Positions 23,331 through 35,800 of a DNA stretch of 64,000 nucleotides are shown piece after piece. The DNA is from Datisca glomerata (lineage: Eukaryota; Streptophyta; Magnoliopsida; Cucurbitales; Datiscaceae): positions 1,192,203 to 1,256,202 of the forward strand of contig QANY01007889.1 of the NCBI GenBank assembly GCA_003255025.1, in the 5' to 3' direction. The notes beneath the pieces were generated by a model. The model worked only from the letters and a program-made list of their open reading frames with translations. It was not told where the DNA came from and made no database searches. The stretch's first letter is position 1; every line of letters starts with the position of its first letter. The position numbers were made by a program, and so were the translations under genes.

Positions 23331-23587
23331 TTATTTCATAGTGGGATTAGTGTTTAACCTGTGGCAGATGCTTTCCTCTGGGATGCCGGGTATTTCCTGC
23401 GTTGCTATTGCGATCACATCTTTGTTTTCCCTTAAGAGTTCTATCAACTTCTTTTTCTCACTTTCTTCGAGATGGGCATCAATGTTTGTTATTTTTCGGG
23501 TCCCTTTCTCTAGGCATATAGGCTATGTTTCCACTTCTACCTCATCCATTCGGTCATCCTGCCCGTCTCCCTGTAATTGCTATAAAT

Positions 23588-23971
23588 TCATGGGTCCCTT
23601 GACCTTTTTCGTAGCTTTTTTTCTTTGCAGATACGAGTCGTGGTCTGGTCACCTTTTATTATTTTCACTCCTTCTGGGGACGGGTATTTCAATACTTGGT
23701 AGCATGTTGAGGGTACAGCCTTCATTTTATGGAGCCAGGTCCTTCCTAGGATCACGTTGTACAGGGAAGTTATTCTCAGTACCGTAAATTCTCTCACATA
23801 GTTAAACGGGTCTGCGCTTACTGTGAGCGTTAGGATTCCTTCTGAGTAGCTAATGGCTCCATTGAATTCGATCGACGGTTGTGATTTTCCTTGTAAGTTT
23901 TGATCCCCAATGGATATTTTCTCCATGGTTGTCTGATACAAGATGTTTAGTACATTTCCACTATCTATCAA
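23588..23971 (-). pseudogene. Gypsy aspartic protease remnant
   Basis: The minus strand opens MIDSGNVLNILYQTT. DSG is the aspartic protease active site, followed by the hydrophobic stretch usual for Gypsy proteases. VREFTVL and YNVILGRTWLHKMKAVPS follow, matching the second half of the fold and its ILGR(T/P)WL signature. The open frame is about 127 codons. Gag lies to its right and RT to its left, on the same strand. Confidence 0.82.
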
Positions 23972-24174
23972 GACCCTCCTTCAAAAGAAGTTGCCAACCT
24001 GAGTTGAAATGACTAGGGCATCGTTGCGGTGTTCATAATTTTCTAGATTGGAGTCTTCAAACACAAGCGATGAGTTCCCGATTCACTTAAGGGCTTCATC
24101 TGATGTCTTTCTAACGTTGGCCGTATGTAATATATCTCTTTCCTTTTTTGTTGTCCCTTCTTGCTCGGTTAATG

Positions 24175-25680
24175 TTATAACTGTGTCGACGATGAGGTGT
24201 TTCCCCTTATCATTTGTATCATATTCCCGATGGTCTTTCTCAATCTCGCATTTATGTTCATCTCTTGGCTAAGGTACCCCTCTTTGATCAGTTGCTCAAT
24301 ATAGTCTTTGAGCTGAAAACAGTCTCGCGTGTAATGTTCGTTGCTCTTATGATAAGAGCAATATTTGTCTTTGCCTTTGTAGCTAGGTTCCTTAGTGAAC
24401 GGGGCTGGTCTTTTCAGCCAAGGTTTATTTTTAATTGTCTCTAGTATTTGGTTGACTGGGATGGTTAACGGTGTGTAGACCCTGTCCCTCATGTGGGTTC
24501 TATCAAAATCTCACCTTCAGTGGGAATTCCTGTTCTGTTGGGCCTTCTTTCCCATCCGTTCTTTTCTGTTTCAATGCTTCCTCCCTTCAGATCTTGAGCT
24601 TCTTTCCCACTTCTGAGATTCTTCTTCCTTTCATTCAACCGTTCTTCGTATACTTCTTTTCTCTTCTTGCAATGTAATATAGGCTCGTGCTTGTTGAAAA
24701 ACCTCTTCCATGGAAATGGGCTTCACTTTAAACATGTCCTCAAGAAGGGTGACTCCGGGTACAGACCTCGTCAGAAGGCCAATCTGGCGAGCCGATCGTC
24801 GTATTTCTCAACCTTGATCATTTCATCTTTGAAGCGTTGAGTGTATTCCAGTAGGGACTCCCCTTCCTTGGTAGAGATCGTCATCAGATGTTATGAGTCT
24901 TCCATAATGGTACGGTATGTTAAGTATTGTTCTATAAAGACGGAGGACATAATAGCGAAGTTAGTGATTGAGTGCATTGGTAAGGAGTGGTATCACTTCA
25001 AAGTCGTCTCGTCTAAACTGGTAGGGAACATTCTACACATGACCTTGTCGTCGTATTGGTACAGTGTTATGTCTTGTCTGAATTGTCAAATATGGTCCAC
25101 GAGATCAGACTTTCCTTCGTAATATTTGAACCTGGGCGTGGTGAATTTTTTAGGTACGGGTGCTGCTAGAACTTATGGGCTTAATGGTGTCTTCATAAGA
25201 GACTCAAAGTCATTCTTTCCCATACTCCTGAAATTCTTTATCTCCATCATTTTTTGGTCGAACAACTCCTCGGCTGCTTCTTTTGACATGATTCGGGGTT
25301 GGCGAACCTCTCTCTTAGTTTCCTTCACAAGATTTTACGATTGGACTTCTTCTTCTCTTCGTATGCTTTTGTCATTCCCGCGATCCTCTTGCCTTTCATC
25401 TCATTGGTTGCCCTCAGAGTGGGTTTCCCGTTCATCATCATTCACTTGTTGGCTCACTTCTACTCGTGTTTTCATGAGTTCCTATTGTAGCATGTTGATT
25501 TGCTCTTGTACATTCTGTCATGCATTATGCATTGCTACAGTATTCCTTCTTTCCATCTTGCATCCCATTCACGATCGTCTGTAGCATTTCTATGGGCAAG
25601 GTCGATTGATCTGCATACTCGTCTTCATTTTTGGACTTGTTGTCTCCATTTAGAGTCGTGTTGGCTATGGTTATAGGCAT
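24175..25680 (-). pseudogene. Gypsy gag remnant
   Basis: The probable start ATG is the CAT at 25678-25680, 65 bases inside the 5' LTR border. The retrotrans_gag domain lies at about 25140-24690 and reads FKYYEGKSDLVDHI, DKVMCRMFPTSL, LKWYHSLPMHSI and SLLEYTQRFKDEM in standard order. The nucleocapsid end has a variant zinc knuckle, CSYHKSNEHYTRDC (CX2HX4HX4C), near 24375-24335, followed by QLKDYIEQLIKEGYL. Several stops interrupt it. Gag forms the particle and binds the RNA. Confidence 0.85.
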
Positions 25681-25716
25681 GTTTACAGTTTTGTAGGGTA
25701 GGTCTCTTGAGCCTTT

Positions 25717-25745
25717 TTCTCAGACTCTCAATGAAAGCACCAAAA
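25717..25745 (-). other. Primer-binding region of the Gypsy element
   Basis: On the minus strand, directly after the LTR terminus, it reads TTTTGGTGCTTTCATTGAGA. This wording is common just inside the 5' LTR of plant Tat-like elements. The tRNA was not identified. Confidence 0.5.
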
Positions 25746-26519
25746 TGTAATAGATTTTCTCATCCTCCTTAAGATTAAGGGAAATGTATTGGTAAGAGTA
25801 AATTTTGTGTAAGTATTAATGAGATAGAAAGAGATGTTGATAATCCAAAATTCTCCAGAGTCCAAAGTGTATTGTTTTATAGAATATGTTGCCTTTATAT
25901 AGACTTCCTCAATTGCATGGGTTTAATTAAAAATAATCAAACAATAAAAATATCATATGAGGTACTCATTAGGCCTAGGATAACACCCATTCATGGGGAT
26001 CCCCTTACTTCTCTATTTTACATCTGTCACACTCAGCCGCCCATCAATCGTTACCTCATGACAGTTTCATGTAGTTCCAAGCCAATTAGTCAGAACCACT
26101 TGGTGGCCTACCGATTTCTCTTGTCTGAGCGGTACAGCCTACCCAATCAATAACGGACACTTGATTATCAGTTTGAACCATTTTTCTCATTCTGATATTC
26201 TGCCACGTCCTTGAGGTAATGACCCCTCGTTATCGAGATGTTGGTTCATGTTCTTGAAGCGATAATCCTCCGTTCTCGAGATGTCAGTTCCCATTCTTAA
26301 AGTGACGATCCTCTGTTCTCGAGATGTCAGTTCTCGTTCTTGAAGCAATGATCCTCCGTTCTCGAGATGTTGGTTCCCGTGTCTTAAAACAATCATTACT
26401 CGTTCTGTGAATATTTCGCAACTCCAGTCAGTCATCTGTTTTTACTTTTTTGACGCTTCATATGAGTCCTAGGTAATTTCGTTTTATCTACATGGTAGTG
26501 AATATTTTTTACCTGTTCA
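25746..26519 (-). repeat. Gypsy 5' LTR (774 bp)
   Basis: On the plus strand it runs TGTAATAG...ACCTGTTCA and matches 17728-18543. A minus-strand TATA box (CTATATAAAGGC) lies at about 25902-25891, giving a short R-U5. It contains about four ~46 bp GTTCTCGAGATGTC units at about 26215-26400. The open frame at 26187-26435 is translated repeat. Confidence 0.9.
25891..25902 (-). promoter_or_regulatory. TATA box of the Gypsy 5' LTR
   Basis: On the minus strand it reads CTATATAAAGGC, about 150 bases before the LTR border. The corresponding part of the other LTR has decayed. Confidence 0.5.
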
Positions 26520-26524
26520 GTTGC

Positions 26525-27370
26525 CTCAGTTAAAAAAATTTTGTCAGTACATTTTTAAAAGAGAACTATATCCTTTCTTAAACACTAATTATTCAAACAA
26601 TTATTCCTTTTTTACATTGCAACTTTTCTCATTTCACCTTACCCCAACCTTAACCCGAAGTTCACCTTGCATCTCTTCTCTTCGACTTCGTAGATCGAAT
26701 GACTTGATGGGTGACGTACGACATGGTGAAATGAGGTTGGTTTACAAGAAATGAATAATTAAATAATAAATAATTCACAAAAAATTCAAAAAATTCAATA
26801 GAATTGAGTAGTTCAGAAGAAGAAAAACTCAGAATTCACTAAAATACTAAGTTTCTTACTGCGAGCTTTGTCGACCGTCATGCCTATGGTGCATATGCTC
26901 ACCACTAGAATCACTATGTGAGTCTACTGTTAATGAAGGGATTGGGGGACTGCTGCAGAGGAAGGGATTTTTCACCCAATTCTCACGAATGTTCTTCTTC
27001 ACCCAAATTTCACAAATATTGGGTTTTGTTCAGGGTTTTTGTCTTAAGTACACTTCTAGAAAAGTTGATTTGCTAAAAGATACCCCTACACTAATTTTGG
27101 CTAATTTATACTCATTATTCACCATCTACTAAATTTTTCACCAATTCTTCCTCGCATACTCTTTTTACACTCATCCAATCAAATGTCAAATCATTCGTCA
27201 ACTCTTCTTCACTCTCTTTCTCCATCTACTCGCTCTCTCTCCTCTTTATCTCAAATAAAAAAAATGAACCTCACTTTACCCCCTCCATCAATGGATACCT
27301 CTTCAACTCCAATTTCATTCTCTTTCTTTACCTCCTCTATCTTTTTCACTACCTCTAATTAAAAAAATTT
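26525..27370. other. Intergenic DNA, no gene seen
   Basis: Pyrimidine-rich and AT-rich sequence. Short open frames (for example 26521-26754) have no recognisable content. Confidence 0.5.
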
Positions 27371-27379
27371 CAATGATAT

Positions 27380-27555
27380 TTCGTTGGAAGGCTTGAAAAA
27401 AAATCAATGAGAAAGTTGGGTATTTAGGTAAAAATAGAAATTCAGTTGGAAGGCTTGAAAAAATTTTCATTGAGAAAAAACGGGTATTTAAGGAAAAAAT
27501 AGATATTTCATTGAAGGGCTTGAAAAATTTTCAAGCGAAAAAATGGGTATGAAGG
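27380..27555. repeat. ~58-60 bp tandem repeat, three units
   Basis: Each unit carries 'tttcattggaaggcttgaaaaa' followed by 'tgagaaaa.gggtattta'. The third unit shades into the start of the ~45 bp minisatellite. Confidence 0.65.
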
Positions 27556-27559
27556 GACG

Positions 27560-27757
27560 ATGGTTACAAGATGTCCCTCTAGTCATCTAGTAGTCTACAA
27601 GATGAGTACATGATTGATACAAGATGCTCTTATTACCATCTTATAGTTTATATGAGGGGTACATGATGATCATGAACCTTTCTTGTAGTCTACATGCTCG
27701 TTACAAGATATCCTTGTATTTGACTTGTAACCGTGTAGTCTACACGACGGTTACAAG
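27560..27757. repeat. ~45 bp minisatellite, left part
   Basis: Units are built from 'gatggttacaagatgtcc', 'ttgtaatcatcttgtagtctac' and similar words. The array is interrupted at 27757 by a solo LTR and resumes at 29671. The last five bases, ACAAG, are the left target duplication. Confidence 0.85.
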
Positions 27758-29670
27758 TGTTAGAATTATGTTCATAAAGTAAGATGTAATAATTGTTTGT
27801 AGATGCTTACGAGTGTTAGAATTATGTCTATTAAGTAAGGTGTAACAACTATTTATGAGTATTTAGTTGTTTCTCTAACATTTTGTATTACTGAATTTTA
27901 TGAATGAATGTTCTATTAATTAAAGTATGTTTATAATTTACTCAAGTCCTAGAACTATTGTCAACATAAGAATAGTAAAGGCTGGGGGGCTTTCCAGACA
28001 AACACTTCTGAAATAGTTTAGAATGTTATTCACAGTCTTAAGATCAACTGGGCAATCGAGTTTGATTACGAATATTAGGTTGAACCAAAGGATGTCGGTC
28101 TTTGGGCATGCGAGTGGGGACTCTAACGGTTGACCTAGACATATTGTGGAACATGTGAATAGACCAGTAACAAATTATTTTAGAGTAAAACCGTTGATCT
28201 AGCTCAAAATCTAATTGTTACATCTTAAGGATATTTTCATAATTACTTTAATCATGAGGTGAATACGAAACTTGACCTAGTTAGTTATGATCTTTGATAC
28301 GTCAAAGGAGTGAGTTTGAATTGCCAGACAATACATCGGCTGTTGGGATCGTGATTCAACTATGTTAGAGTTGTGTGATTCACAGATATGGAAATTAGTG
28401 GTTAGATTGTAAAATATAATAATATATCACATTATGCTTTATTGATGGGTGTGAAAATAAATTAACCTGGCCGAGTACTCGATAAAATATATCATTGAAT
28501 AAGACATGAGAAATTGTACGAGATTATTATGTTTTTTTTATTCACAGTCAATAAAAGAGTTAAGAAAATAATAACAAGAGAGATAAAATAGTCATTTTAC
28601 ATATCACTCTTGTTACTGATATTCACGAAGATTAATATGTTAAAATATTTTGTGCACCGTGAAATAAATTATTTATATGCACCAACAGAAAATGTAGCAC
28701 GCATGAATCGAGAGTTGATTCGGCATCGAACATATAGAGGAGTCGTACGATGTCATGATTAAATAGGTCAGGAATTTATAGAGATAAATTCTTTGGGTAT
28801 TTGAATCTTATAGCTTTATTCATGTGGTTCCATTTGGTCTCAGGAGTAGCTCATGATAACAGTAATAGAAGAAACAACATCAGTTGGAGCAAAATGTGTT
28901 TTGAGTTAAGGTATATATCTTGAACTCATACGTGGTGGATGTTGTCACTTAATTAATGAAGAAATTAATTGATGTTCAAATTATACAATTTATTATTGGA
29001 TAATTAGTAGATAAGAAAAATTAATTATTAATTGATGGATATCAATTTAATTTAAAAAACTTGGATTGATGAATTTGGATACAATATTGACTTTAATGGG
29101 AGATGAAATTTTCCGCAATTATAGATTATGAGGATGAATTTCAAAAATTACACATATGTGGGGTAAATGTGAAAATTTCAAAATTATTATATAAGGGATG
29201 GCATTAGGGTTGTCTCTCTAAGTGTGTTGAAACAATCCTAATCACACAGCGCAGAAAAAAGTTTTTCTCCCCCTTTCTACTGTTGTCGTTGAATACATAG
29301 AGGAAGAAATTTTTCTTCCTCAGTTATTTTGAGAGCCCACACTCAGCTCCTAACGATCCTTGCGAGATATACTTCTGAATTTAACGAGTAATTGTTGGTG
29401 CGCAGACTAATTAAAGTTTTTTTATTTGAAGATCGAAGAACGCGAAACATTTAATAAGGATTCCACCAATTCAGAAAGTCTCTAATATAATAAAAAGGTA
29501 TAAATCATGTCTACCTTTTTTGAATACACTTTACTTTGTATGCATAATCGAATGTATGGTTTTAATATTTAATATGATTAGATTGGTTGATGTAAAAAAA
29601 ATTATATTCCGCCCACGAACCATTTATGGTTCAATGATTTCTTCTCAAATTGTTAAAACTCGATCCAACA
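27758..29670 (+). mobile_element. Solo LTR (1913 bp) with 5 bp target duplication ACAAG
   Basis: It starts TGTTAGAATTATG and ends CGATCCAACA, with ACAAG on both sides (27753-27757 and 29671-29675). There is no interior or second LTR, so it is the product of LTR-LTR recombination. A partial copy of the same LTR is at 1-1162. The sequence TGTTAGAATTATG also recurs at 27812, suggesting a small internal duplication at the left end. The family is not identified. Confidence 0.88.
29184..29195 (+). promoter_or_regulatory. TATA-like box of the solo LTR
   Basis: TTATTATATAAGGG is conserved in the copy at 1-1162 (683-694). A TATA role is inferred. Confidence 0.4.
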
Positions 29671-30290
29671 ACAAGATGTTCATATAATCATCTTGTAGTC
29701 TATATGATGGGTACATGATGATCGTGAACCCTTCTTGTGGTCTATAAGATAGTTATAAGATGTCCCTGTAATCGTCTTGTAACTGTGTAGCCTACGTGAT
29801 GGTTACAAGATGTCCATGTAATCGTCTTGTAACTGCGTAGTCTACATGATGGTTACAAGATATCCTTGTAATCATCTATTAGTCTACAAGACGGGTACAT
29901 GACGATCGTGAATTCTTCTTGAGGTCTACATGATGTTTACAAGATATCCATGTAATCATCTATTAGTCTACAAGACGGGTACATAATGGGTACAAGATGT
30001 CCCTGTAATCATCTTGTAATCTACATGACGGGTACATGATGATTGTGAACCCTTCTTGTAGTCTACATGATGGTTACAAGATATCCTTGTAATCATCTAG
30101 TAGTCTACAAGACGAGTACATGATTGGTACAAGATGTCCTTTTAATCGTCTAGTAGTAGTCTACATGATGGTTACAAGATGTTCCTATAATCGTCTTGTA
30201 ACCGTATAGTCTATATGATGGTTACAAGATGTCCTTGTAACCGTCTTGTAACCGTGTAGTACATGATGGTTACAAGATGTCCCGACATGG
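29671..30290. repeat. ~45 bp minisatellite, right part (direct units)
   Basis: About 13-14 units combine 'tctacatgatggttacaagat', 'gtccttgtaatcgtcttgta' and a variant 'gggtacatgatgatcgtgaacccttcttg'. Each unit contains short self-complementary words (TTACAAGAT and ATCTTGTAA). Confidence 0.88.
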
Positions 30291-30440
30291 TGGGATTTTT
30301 CCGGTCATGTAGACTACAAGATCATTACAGAAATATCTTGTAACCATCATGTAGACTACTAGATGATTACAGGGACATACCATCATGTAGATTATAATAA
30401 GGGTTCAGGATCATCATGGTAGATAATAACATCATTGTAG
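30291..30440. repeat. Minisatellite in inverted orientation
   Basis: After 'ggtgggatttttccgg' the sequence continues as the reverse complement of the same unit: 'catgtagactacaagatcattacag', 'cttgtaaccatcatgtagacta', 'gggttcaggatcatcatg'. The array thus forms a large interrupted palindrome centred near 30295. Confidence 0.85.
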
Positions 30441-30444
30441 GGAT

Positions 30445-31660
30445 ACTTATGAAGAAACTGTTGAGCATCTTTTGTTTGGCTATAATTGGGCAAAATCTAT
30501 TTGGTATCTTTCTCCTCTCCATCTTAGAGTCTCTTTAATTCCAGGCTAAAAATTGACAGATTGGATTTACGATAGATTAATTGACCTGAAAACTCATCCT
30601 GATGGTGGCTCTCTTTTCTTATCTCTTTTCTTTTGCATTTGTCGGTACATTTGGAAATATATGAATCTTTTCATATTTGAAGGAAAATTTGTGAGTCCTC
30701 ACCATACTGTCAAGAATGCTTTTAACTATTTTTCTGATTATTGTAGATCTAATAGCCTTATTTCTCCTTTTGATCTTCCTATTTGTGATTCTGTTATTTC
30801 TCCTAATGCAAACTTTGTTTCTAATTTTTGTCGTGCTAATAATTCTAAGTCTAACTTGGATGTTTTGCATTATATTGAGTCTGCTAATCATGGGTCTGCT
30901 TTATCTCGCCATTTTGTTTCCTCTTCTGGTTCTGTTTTGCACAATTCTGCTACTGGGTCTACTAGATACTTGGCTTCTGGTTGTAACTTTGGGTTTAATT
31001 CTGATTTTATTTCTACTATTCCTAATGTTGATTTTAATTCTGCTGTTGGACTGTTTTCCAGCTCTAATTCCGGTTATAATCGTGCTGAGATTGATGTTAG
31101 TTTCATTCCTAGTTTCTCCAATATGTCCAATGATAATAGTTCTCTAATTTTGTTCCCAGTCTTTCTGTTTCTAGGCATTGTTGGATTGCCCCTCCCCTGG
31201 TTGGATTAAATTGAATGTGGACGCTTCCTTTACCTCCTTCTCTCTTGTTGCTTCCGTTGGAGTAGTGGCTAGGAACCATGAAGCAAACTTAGTTGGAGCT
31301 ATCAGGAAGAAGATTAACAAGGGCAACATTGATCAAGCTGACTCATTGTTGTTTCTGAGGGTCTCAATCTTGCAAGTTTAATAATTAGAATTTTATCTTT
31401 TTAGAAAGTGATTCCAGAAGAACTATTGACTTTATTCTTGACAAAGCGATCCCTCTTTGAGATCTCTCTAATTTTGTAATTCACATTGAGAAGTTCATGG
31501 ATCATTTTCAGTTTTGTCATATTTTTTGAATTAAGAAGAAGTATAATGTAATTGTTGATGTTATCTCTAGATATAACACTCATCAGATCTGCTTAAATTG
31601 TAATCTCTTTCATCTTCTTCATGACATCTCTCTAAATAATTTTCTTCTCTAAACTCATTT
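30445..31660 (+). pseudogene. LINE (non-LTR retrotransposon) 3' part: zf-RVT and RNase H-like end
   Basis: The start reads EHLLFGYNWAKSIWYLSPLHLR, the histidine end of the zf-RVT region. YIWKYMNLFIFEGK and HTVKNAFNYFSDYC follow (about 30645-30740), as in the C-terminal part of plant LINE proteins. Near 31190-31280 the RNase H-like domain begins GWIKLNVDASF (first catalytic Asp). It continues in broken frames to SDSRRTIDFILDKAIP near 31400-31455 and ends about 31655. A Ser/Asn-rich stretch lies between (about 30770-31160). The reverse transcriptase part is absent and there are several stops, so this is a 5'-truncated dead copy. No poly(A) tail was identified. Confidence 0.75.
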
Positions 31661-31664
31661 ATCT

Positions 31665-32450
31665 GCAATATAGATATTCAACTTTATTAAATAAGTCAGC
31701 GATGTATACGCAAGTCAATCCAAATTGGATTAAATGACCAAGAAAAGGCTTAATCATGATATTTTATCCAACATTTTAGGAAAAAGGGCTGGCAGGTTAA
31801 GAGACGATTACACCAATGACTAAATGATAGAAATACACCACCACTTGAAAAAAAAAATACTAATAATAAACTCACTTGAAAAATTCAATTTCATTTTCTT
31901 TTGTCCTTTCCTATCAGTTTCCAGTAGAGGAAGAGTTGAATATTATGTATTTCTATTCTGGAGTCAATTCTCTTAATAAACTTAATCTACTTATTTTTTT
32001 TCCTTTTGTTATCATCTTCGGCGGATTTATATTGATGAAAAACTATTCTATATTCTTCTTATTCAGAATTCTCTATTTCAATAGGAGACCGGAAATTGCT
32101 CATCTATGCTTTGTTTTTTACTATTGAAAATTAAGTCTATTTTTTAATGTTACAGCTGACTTTCTAAAGTCTATTTCTCTTGTTTTGTTTTCTATTTAAA
32201 ATAATTAAAGGTCATTTTCCTATCCAATCATTGTATACTATTTAATCGACATGGGGGATTGATTTTATTGTTAATGCTTCAGATCAGCTCATAACGTTAT
32301 TCAGTATGTATTAAAATCAAGATTACCACTTAAATTGGCGTGATTTCTTGTTTAATTCTGTGTAGAAGTTTTATAATTAATAGGACTAATTAACTGCAAT
32401 TTGATTCATATCGGTCCGTCTCTCCCCCTTCACTCCTTTAATACAAGTCA
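31665..32450. other. Intergenic DNA upstream of the MLO gene
   Basis: AT-rich, with no coding content recognised. It probably includes the distal promoter of the MLO gene. Confidence 0.5.
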
Positions 32451-32455
32451 AGTCC

Positions 32456-32465
32456 TATATAAAAA
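32456..32465 (+). promoter_or_regulatory. Candidate TATA box of the MLO gene
   Basis: TATATAAAAA in the context AGTCCTATATAAAAACTC lies 366 bases before the start codon. A transcript starting about 30 bases later would have a ~330-base leader with a (GA)n run at 32583-32594 and short upstream ATGs (for example at 32544). Position and wording fit, but there is no other support. Confidence 0.4.
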
Positions 32466-32821
32466 CTCTGATTAACGCTTACCAAGACAGAAACAGTTTA
32501 CTATAAGCCGCAGTTACGACTGTCCCAAGTCAGAACCTCACAGCATGACATGATGAAGCAATAGGAAGAAAAGAAATGAAAAGAGAGAGAGAGAACAAAT
32601 TAAAGGATATGGCATTTGGGTTTTTGATAATTTGTTTAGTTTAATCATCGAGTGGAGGTGGAGCCATGCCAACCTCATCAGCCTGGCTACGACTCATTCA
32701 CCACCAAACCAACTAGTCGGACTTTTTTTAATCTTTTTCAACTCGCCATCTTTTCTCTTGATCCCATAAACTCCCATATAAATTAACTCTCTCTTCTTCC
32801 AGAAAGATGCCCAATTGATCA

Positions 32822-35800
32822 ATGTGCGATATGAGGAAGCTAACAGTGTTTTCTTCTGTGTGCATATGCGTGTGGTCTCTGTTAGGATGGACAGCCACGG
32901 CAGCACCAGCCAGCGGCCCCTCCAGGGAGCTCGATCAGACTCCAACATGGGCTGTTGCTGGTGTTTGTGCTGTTATCATTCTTATTTCCATTGGCTTGGA
33001 AAAATTCCTTCATAAACTTGGAGCTGTATGTATCTCTCTCTCTTCTTTATTTTTAGCCGTTTCTCTAGTTCTGGGTTTCATTGTCTCCTTTTAAGTTTCT
33101 TCAATTTCATCAGAAAAATAAAAGCGTTGACTTTTGACAAAAATTTAGAATTTTGACACATTGTCTGTCATAATGAGGCTTATTTTTGGAAGTTTTCTAA
33201 CGACTCTGTTTTTGTCTCTTTTAAAATGTGTATTCGATTCATCCAGTGGTTTGAGGAAAGGCACAAGAGAGCTCTTTTTGAAGCTTTAGAGAAGGTCAAA
33301 GCTGGTAAATTAACCAAACCCTTTTTAAGATCTCTTCAACTTTCACAGTTGAAGTGTACAATAGTACTAATTTTGTGTTATCGCTTACCAACTTCAGTTT
33401 AAAACTAAAATATATTAAATTTGTACTGTCATGTACTGATTTGTGTTAACCGGAAATTTACCTCGGTACCGGAGAACAGTTAATGACTCTTTCTTCCTTT
33501 TTTTCTCAACAGAGCTGATGATTCTAGGATTCATTTCACTGCTCCTTACCTTTGGTCAGAATTACATTATTAAAATATGTATTCCGACAAAGGTAGCCGA
33601 TACTATGTTGCCATGTAAGGCTGCAGAAGGTTATCCGACCGGCGAAGGGGAACATCGCCGGAGACTTTTGTGGCATGAGCATAGATTTTTGGCTGCTGCT
33701 AGCAATACTATTAGTTGTAAGGAAGTAAGCACCTGATTAATTCTTCTAATCTTATTGCCTATATCTTTAATTTTGAAAAAAAAAAGAATTAAATTTTCAT
33801 TATATTTTGATTTTGTTTTGTCAACAGGGTAAAGTGCCTCTTATATCCATCAATGGATTGCATCAGTTGCACATTCTTATCTTCTTTTTAGCTGTTTTTC
33901 ATGTGCTTTACAGTGCTATCACTATGATGCTTGGTAGGCTTAAGGTATGGAATTTAATTTTATCTTTAATTATTCTAACTAAAAGTGCTAGAATTCAACC
34001 AATTTTCTTAGGTGGGACATTTGCGTAAAAACTTTCTTTATTTTTGAATAACATGAATTATGAATTTAACTTATTTTGAATTTAAAAATTTTGCTTTTCT
34101 TTTGGGACAGATTCGAGGTTGGAAGGTGTGGGAACAGGAGACCTCATCTCATAACTATGAGTTTTCAAATGGTATGTTAATGTCGGAAAATTCTTTGTAT
34201 TGGGCTAGAACAGATATCTCTGTGTGAGCTGCCTCAAAATATATATATAATGAAGTAGCTCAAAAGTGTTTCACAGTTATATTCTGATATTATACTGGCG
34301 TTGATTCGGAAGGACCGGTCAATGTCATTCTTTTGCTTTAGAGAGAACACTCGATGTTAAAAATTTGTGATTCATAGATGGATTTGCTTCTCATTTTGGA
34401 AACTAAAACAGATGTGCATACTCATATGTGTAGATCCAGCAAGATTTCGGCTAACTCACGAGACATCATTTGTGAGAGCCCACACCAGTTTCTGGACTAA
34501 GATTCCATTCTTCTTTTATATCGTAAGAATAAAATTCCTCAGACTCATTATGCTATAAATAAAACAAGACAATCTTAATTAATTCTTAATAAATCATGAA
34601 TGGGAAAAAATAAATAAAATTCTTTTATTTCAGGGTTGCTTCTTCAGACAATTTTTTAGGTCTGTTAGTAAGGCTGATTACTTGGCACTTCGGAATGGAT
34701 TCATCAATGTGAGATTCCTAACAAAATTTGATTACTTCTTTTGTATCTAATGTTTATGCTAATGCAATGATTTTTCTATATTTATAGGTCCATTTAGCTC
34801 CTGGAAGTAAATTTAACTTTCAAAAGTACATCAAAAGGTCTTTAGAGGATGACTTCCAAGTAGTTGTGGGAGTAAGGTACTTGCTTATGTCGTGTTTAGT
34901 AAACCACACTTTTCCCGGCTTACGCGTACGAGTTAGGCTCAAAAATTATAATATGGTATCACAAACTTTTCAAACACGAGTTAGTTCATACTATCTTTCC
35001 ACTGGAGAAAGGCTAATAAAAAGATTTACATGCAAGAGATAATATCACATTGGTTAAGAATATATATTGCCTATAAATATAAGTTTTGGATCAACTCATA
35101 AAATAGTTTTTGGGTATTTTCCTTATGAATAATCCCAAGATTTTAACATTTAACCTGATTTATTTTCCTCTTTTTTTTTTGCTGCTAGTCCTGTGTTATG
35201 GGCATCATTCGTGATTTTCTTGCTTCTAAACGTTCAAGGATGGCAAGCATTGTTCTGGGCGTCCTTGATCCCAGTGATTGTAAGGAAACTTGATTATTTT
35301 GGTCAAACTTTTATTTTTGCAAGATTAAATAAAATAGTTGTTTGATAATTTCTGACCAAATCAGTAATTAATTTACAGATAATCTTAGCTGTTGGAACAA
35401 AACTGCAATGCATTTTGACGAAGATGGCTGTTGAAATTTCAGAAAGACATGCAGTGGTTCAAGGGATTCCTCTTGTTCAAGGCTCAGACAAGTATTTTTG
35501 GTTTGGTCGGCCTCAGTTACTTCTTTACCTTATCCATTTTTCTTTATTTCAGGTGATTGAATTTTTTTTACCTCCATTTGCATAGGCTGATGCAGTACTG
35601 GGTCGGTATGACATCGAGATACTTAAAATGTGTTGAACAGTATAATCAATACAGTGATACTCTATTGTGAATACCTCAAATATATTGTTGATACATCACT
35701 GTTTAATTCATTTAAAGTACTCCGATACTACCTACCCGGTACTACAAAGCTAGTTAAACTCTTAGTGTGTTTCACGTCAAATAATTTTCTGATAATCAAA

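Larger units (their letters stand above)
17728..26519 (-). mobile_element. Ty3/Gypsy retrotransposon, Tat-like, minus strand, integrase core missing (8792 bp)
   Basis: LTRs at 17728-18543 (3' LTR in element orientation) and 25746-26519 (5' LTR) enclose gag, protease, RT and RNase H, all on the minus strand. A separate gene-like region lies on the plus strand next to the 3' LTR. Flanks are ATTGC (17723-17727) and GTTGC (26520-26524), a 4/5 match consistent with an aged target duplication. The Tat assignment rests on the gag, protease and RNase H wording and the extra antisense gene in the known position. Many stops and frameshifts make it inactive. Confidence 0.85.

Noticed and set aside
23251..23787. 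A 178-codon plus-strand frame with hydrophobic stretches
   Set aside because: It is the antisense shadow of the Gypsy protease and RT region, and the minus strand gives clear family motifs. Other plus-strand frames at 24048-25584 are rejected for the same reason.
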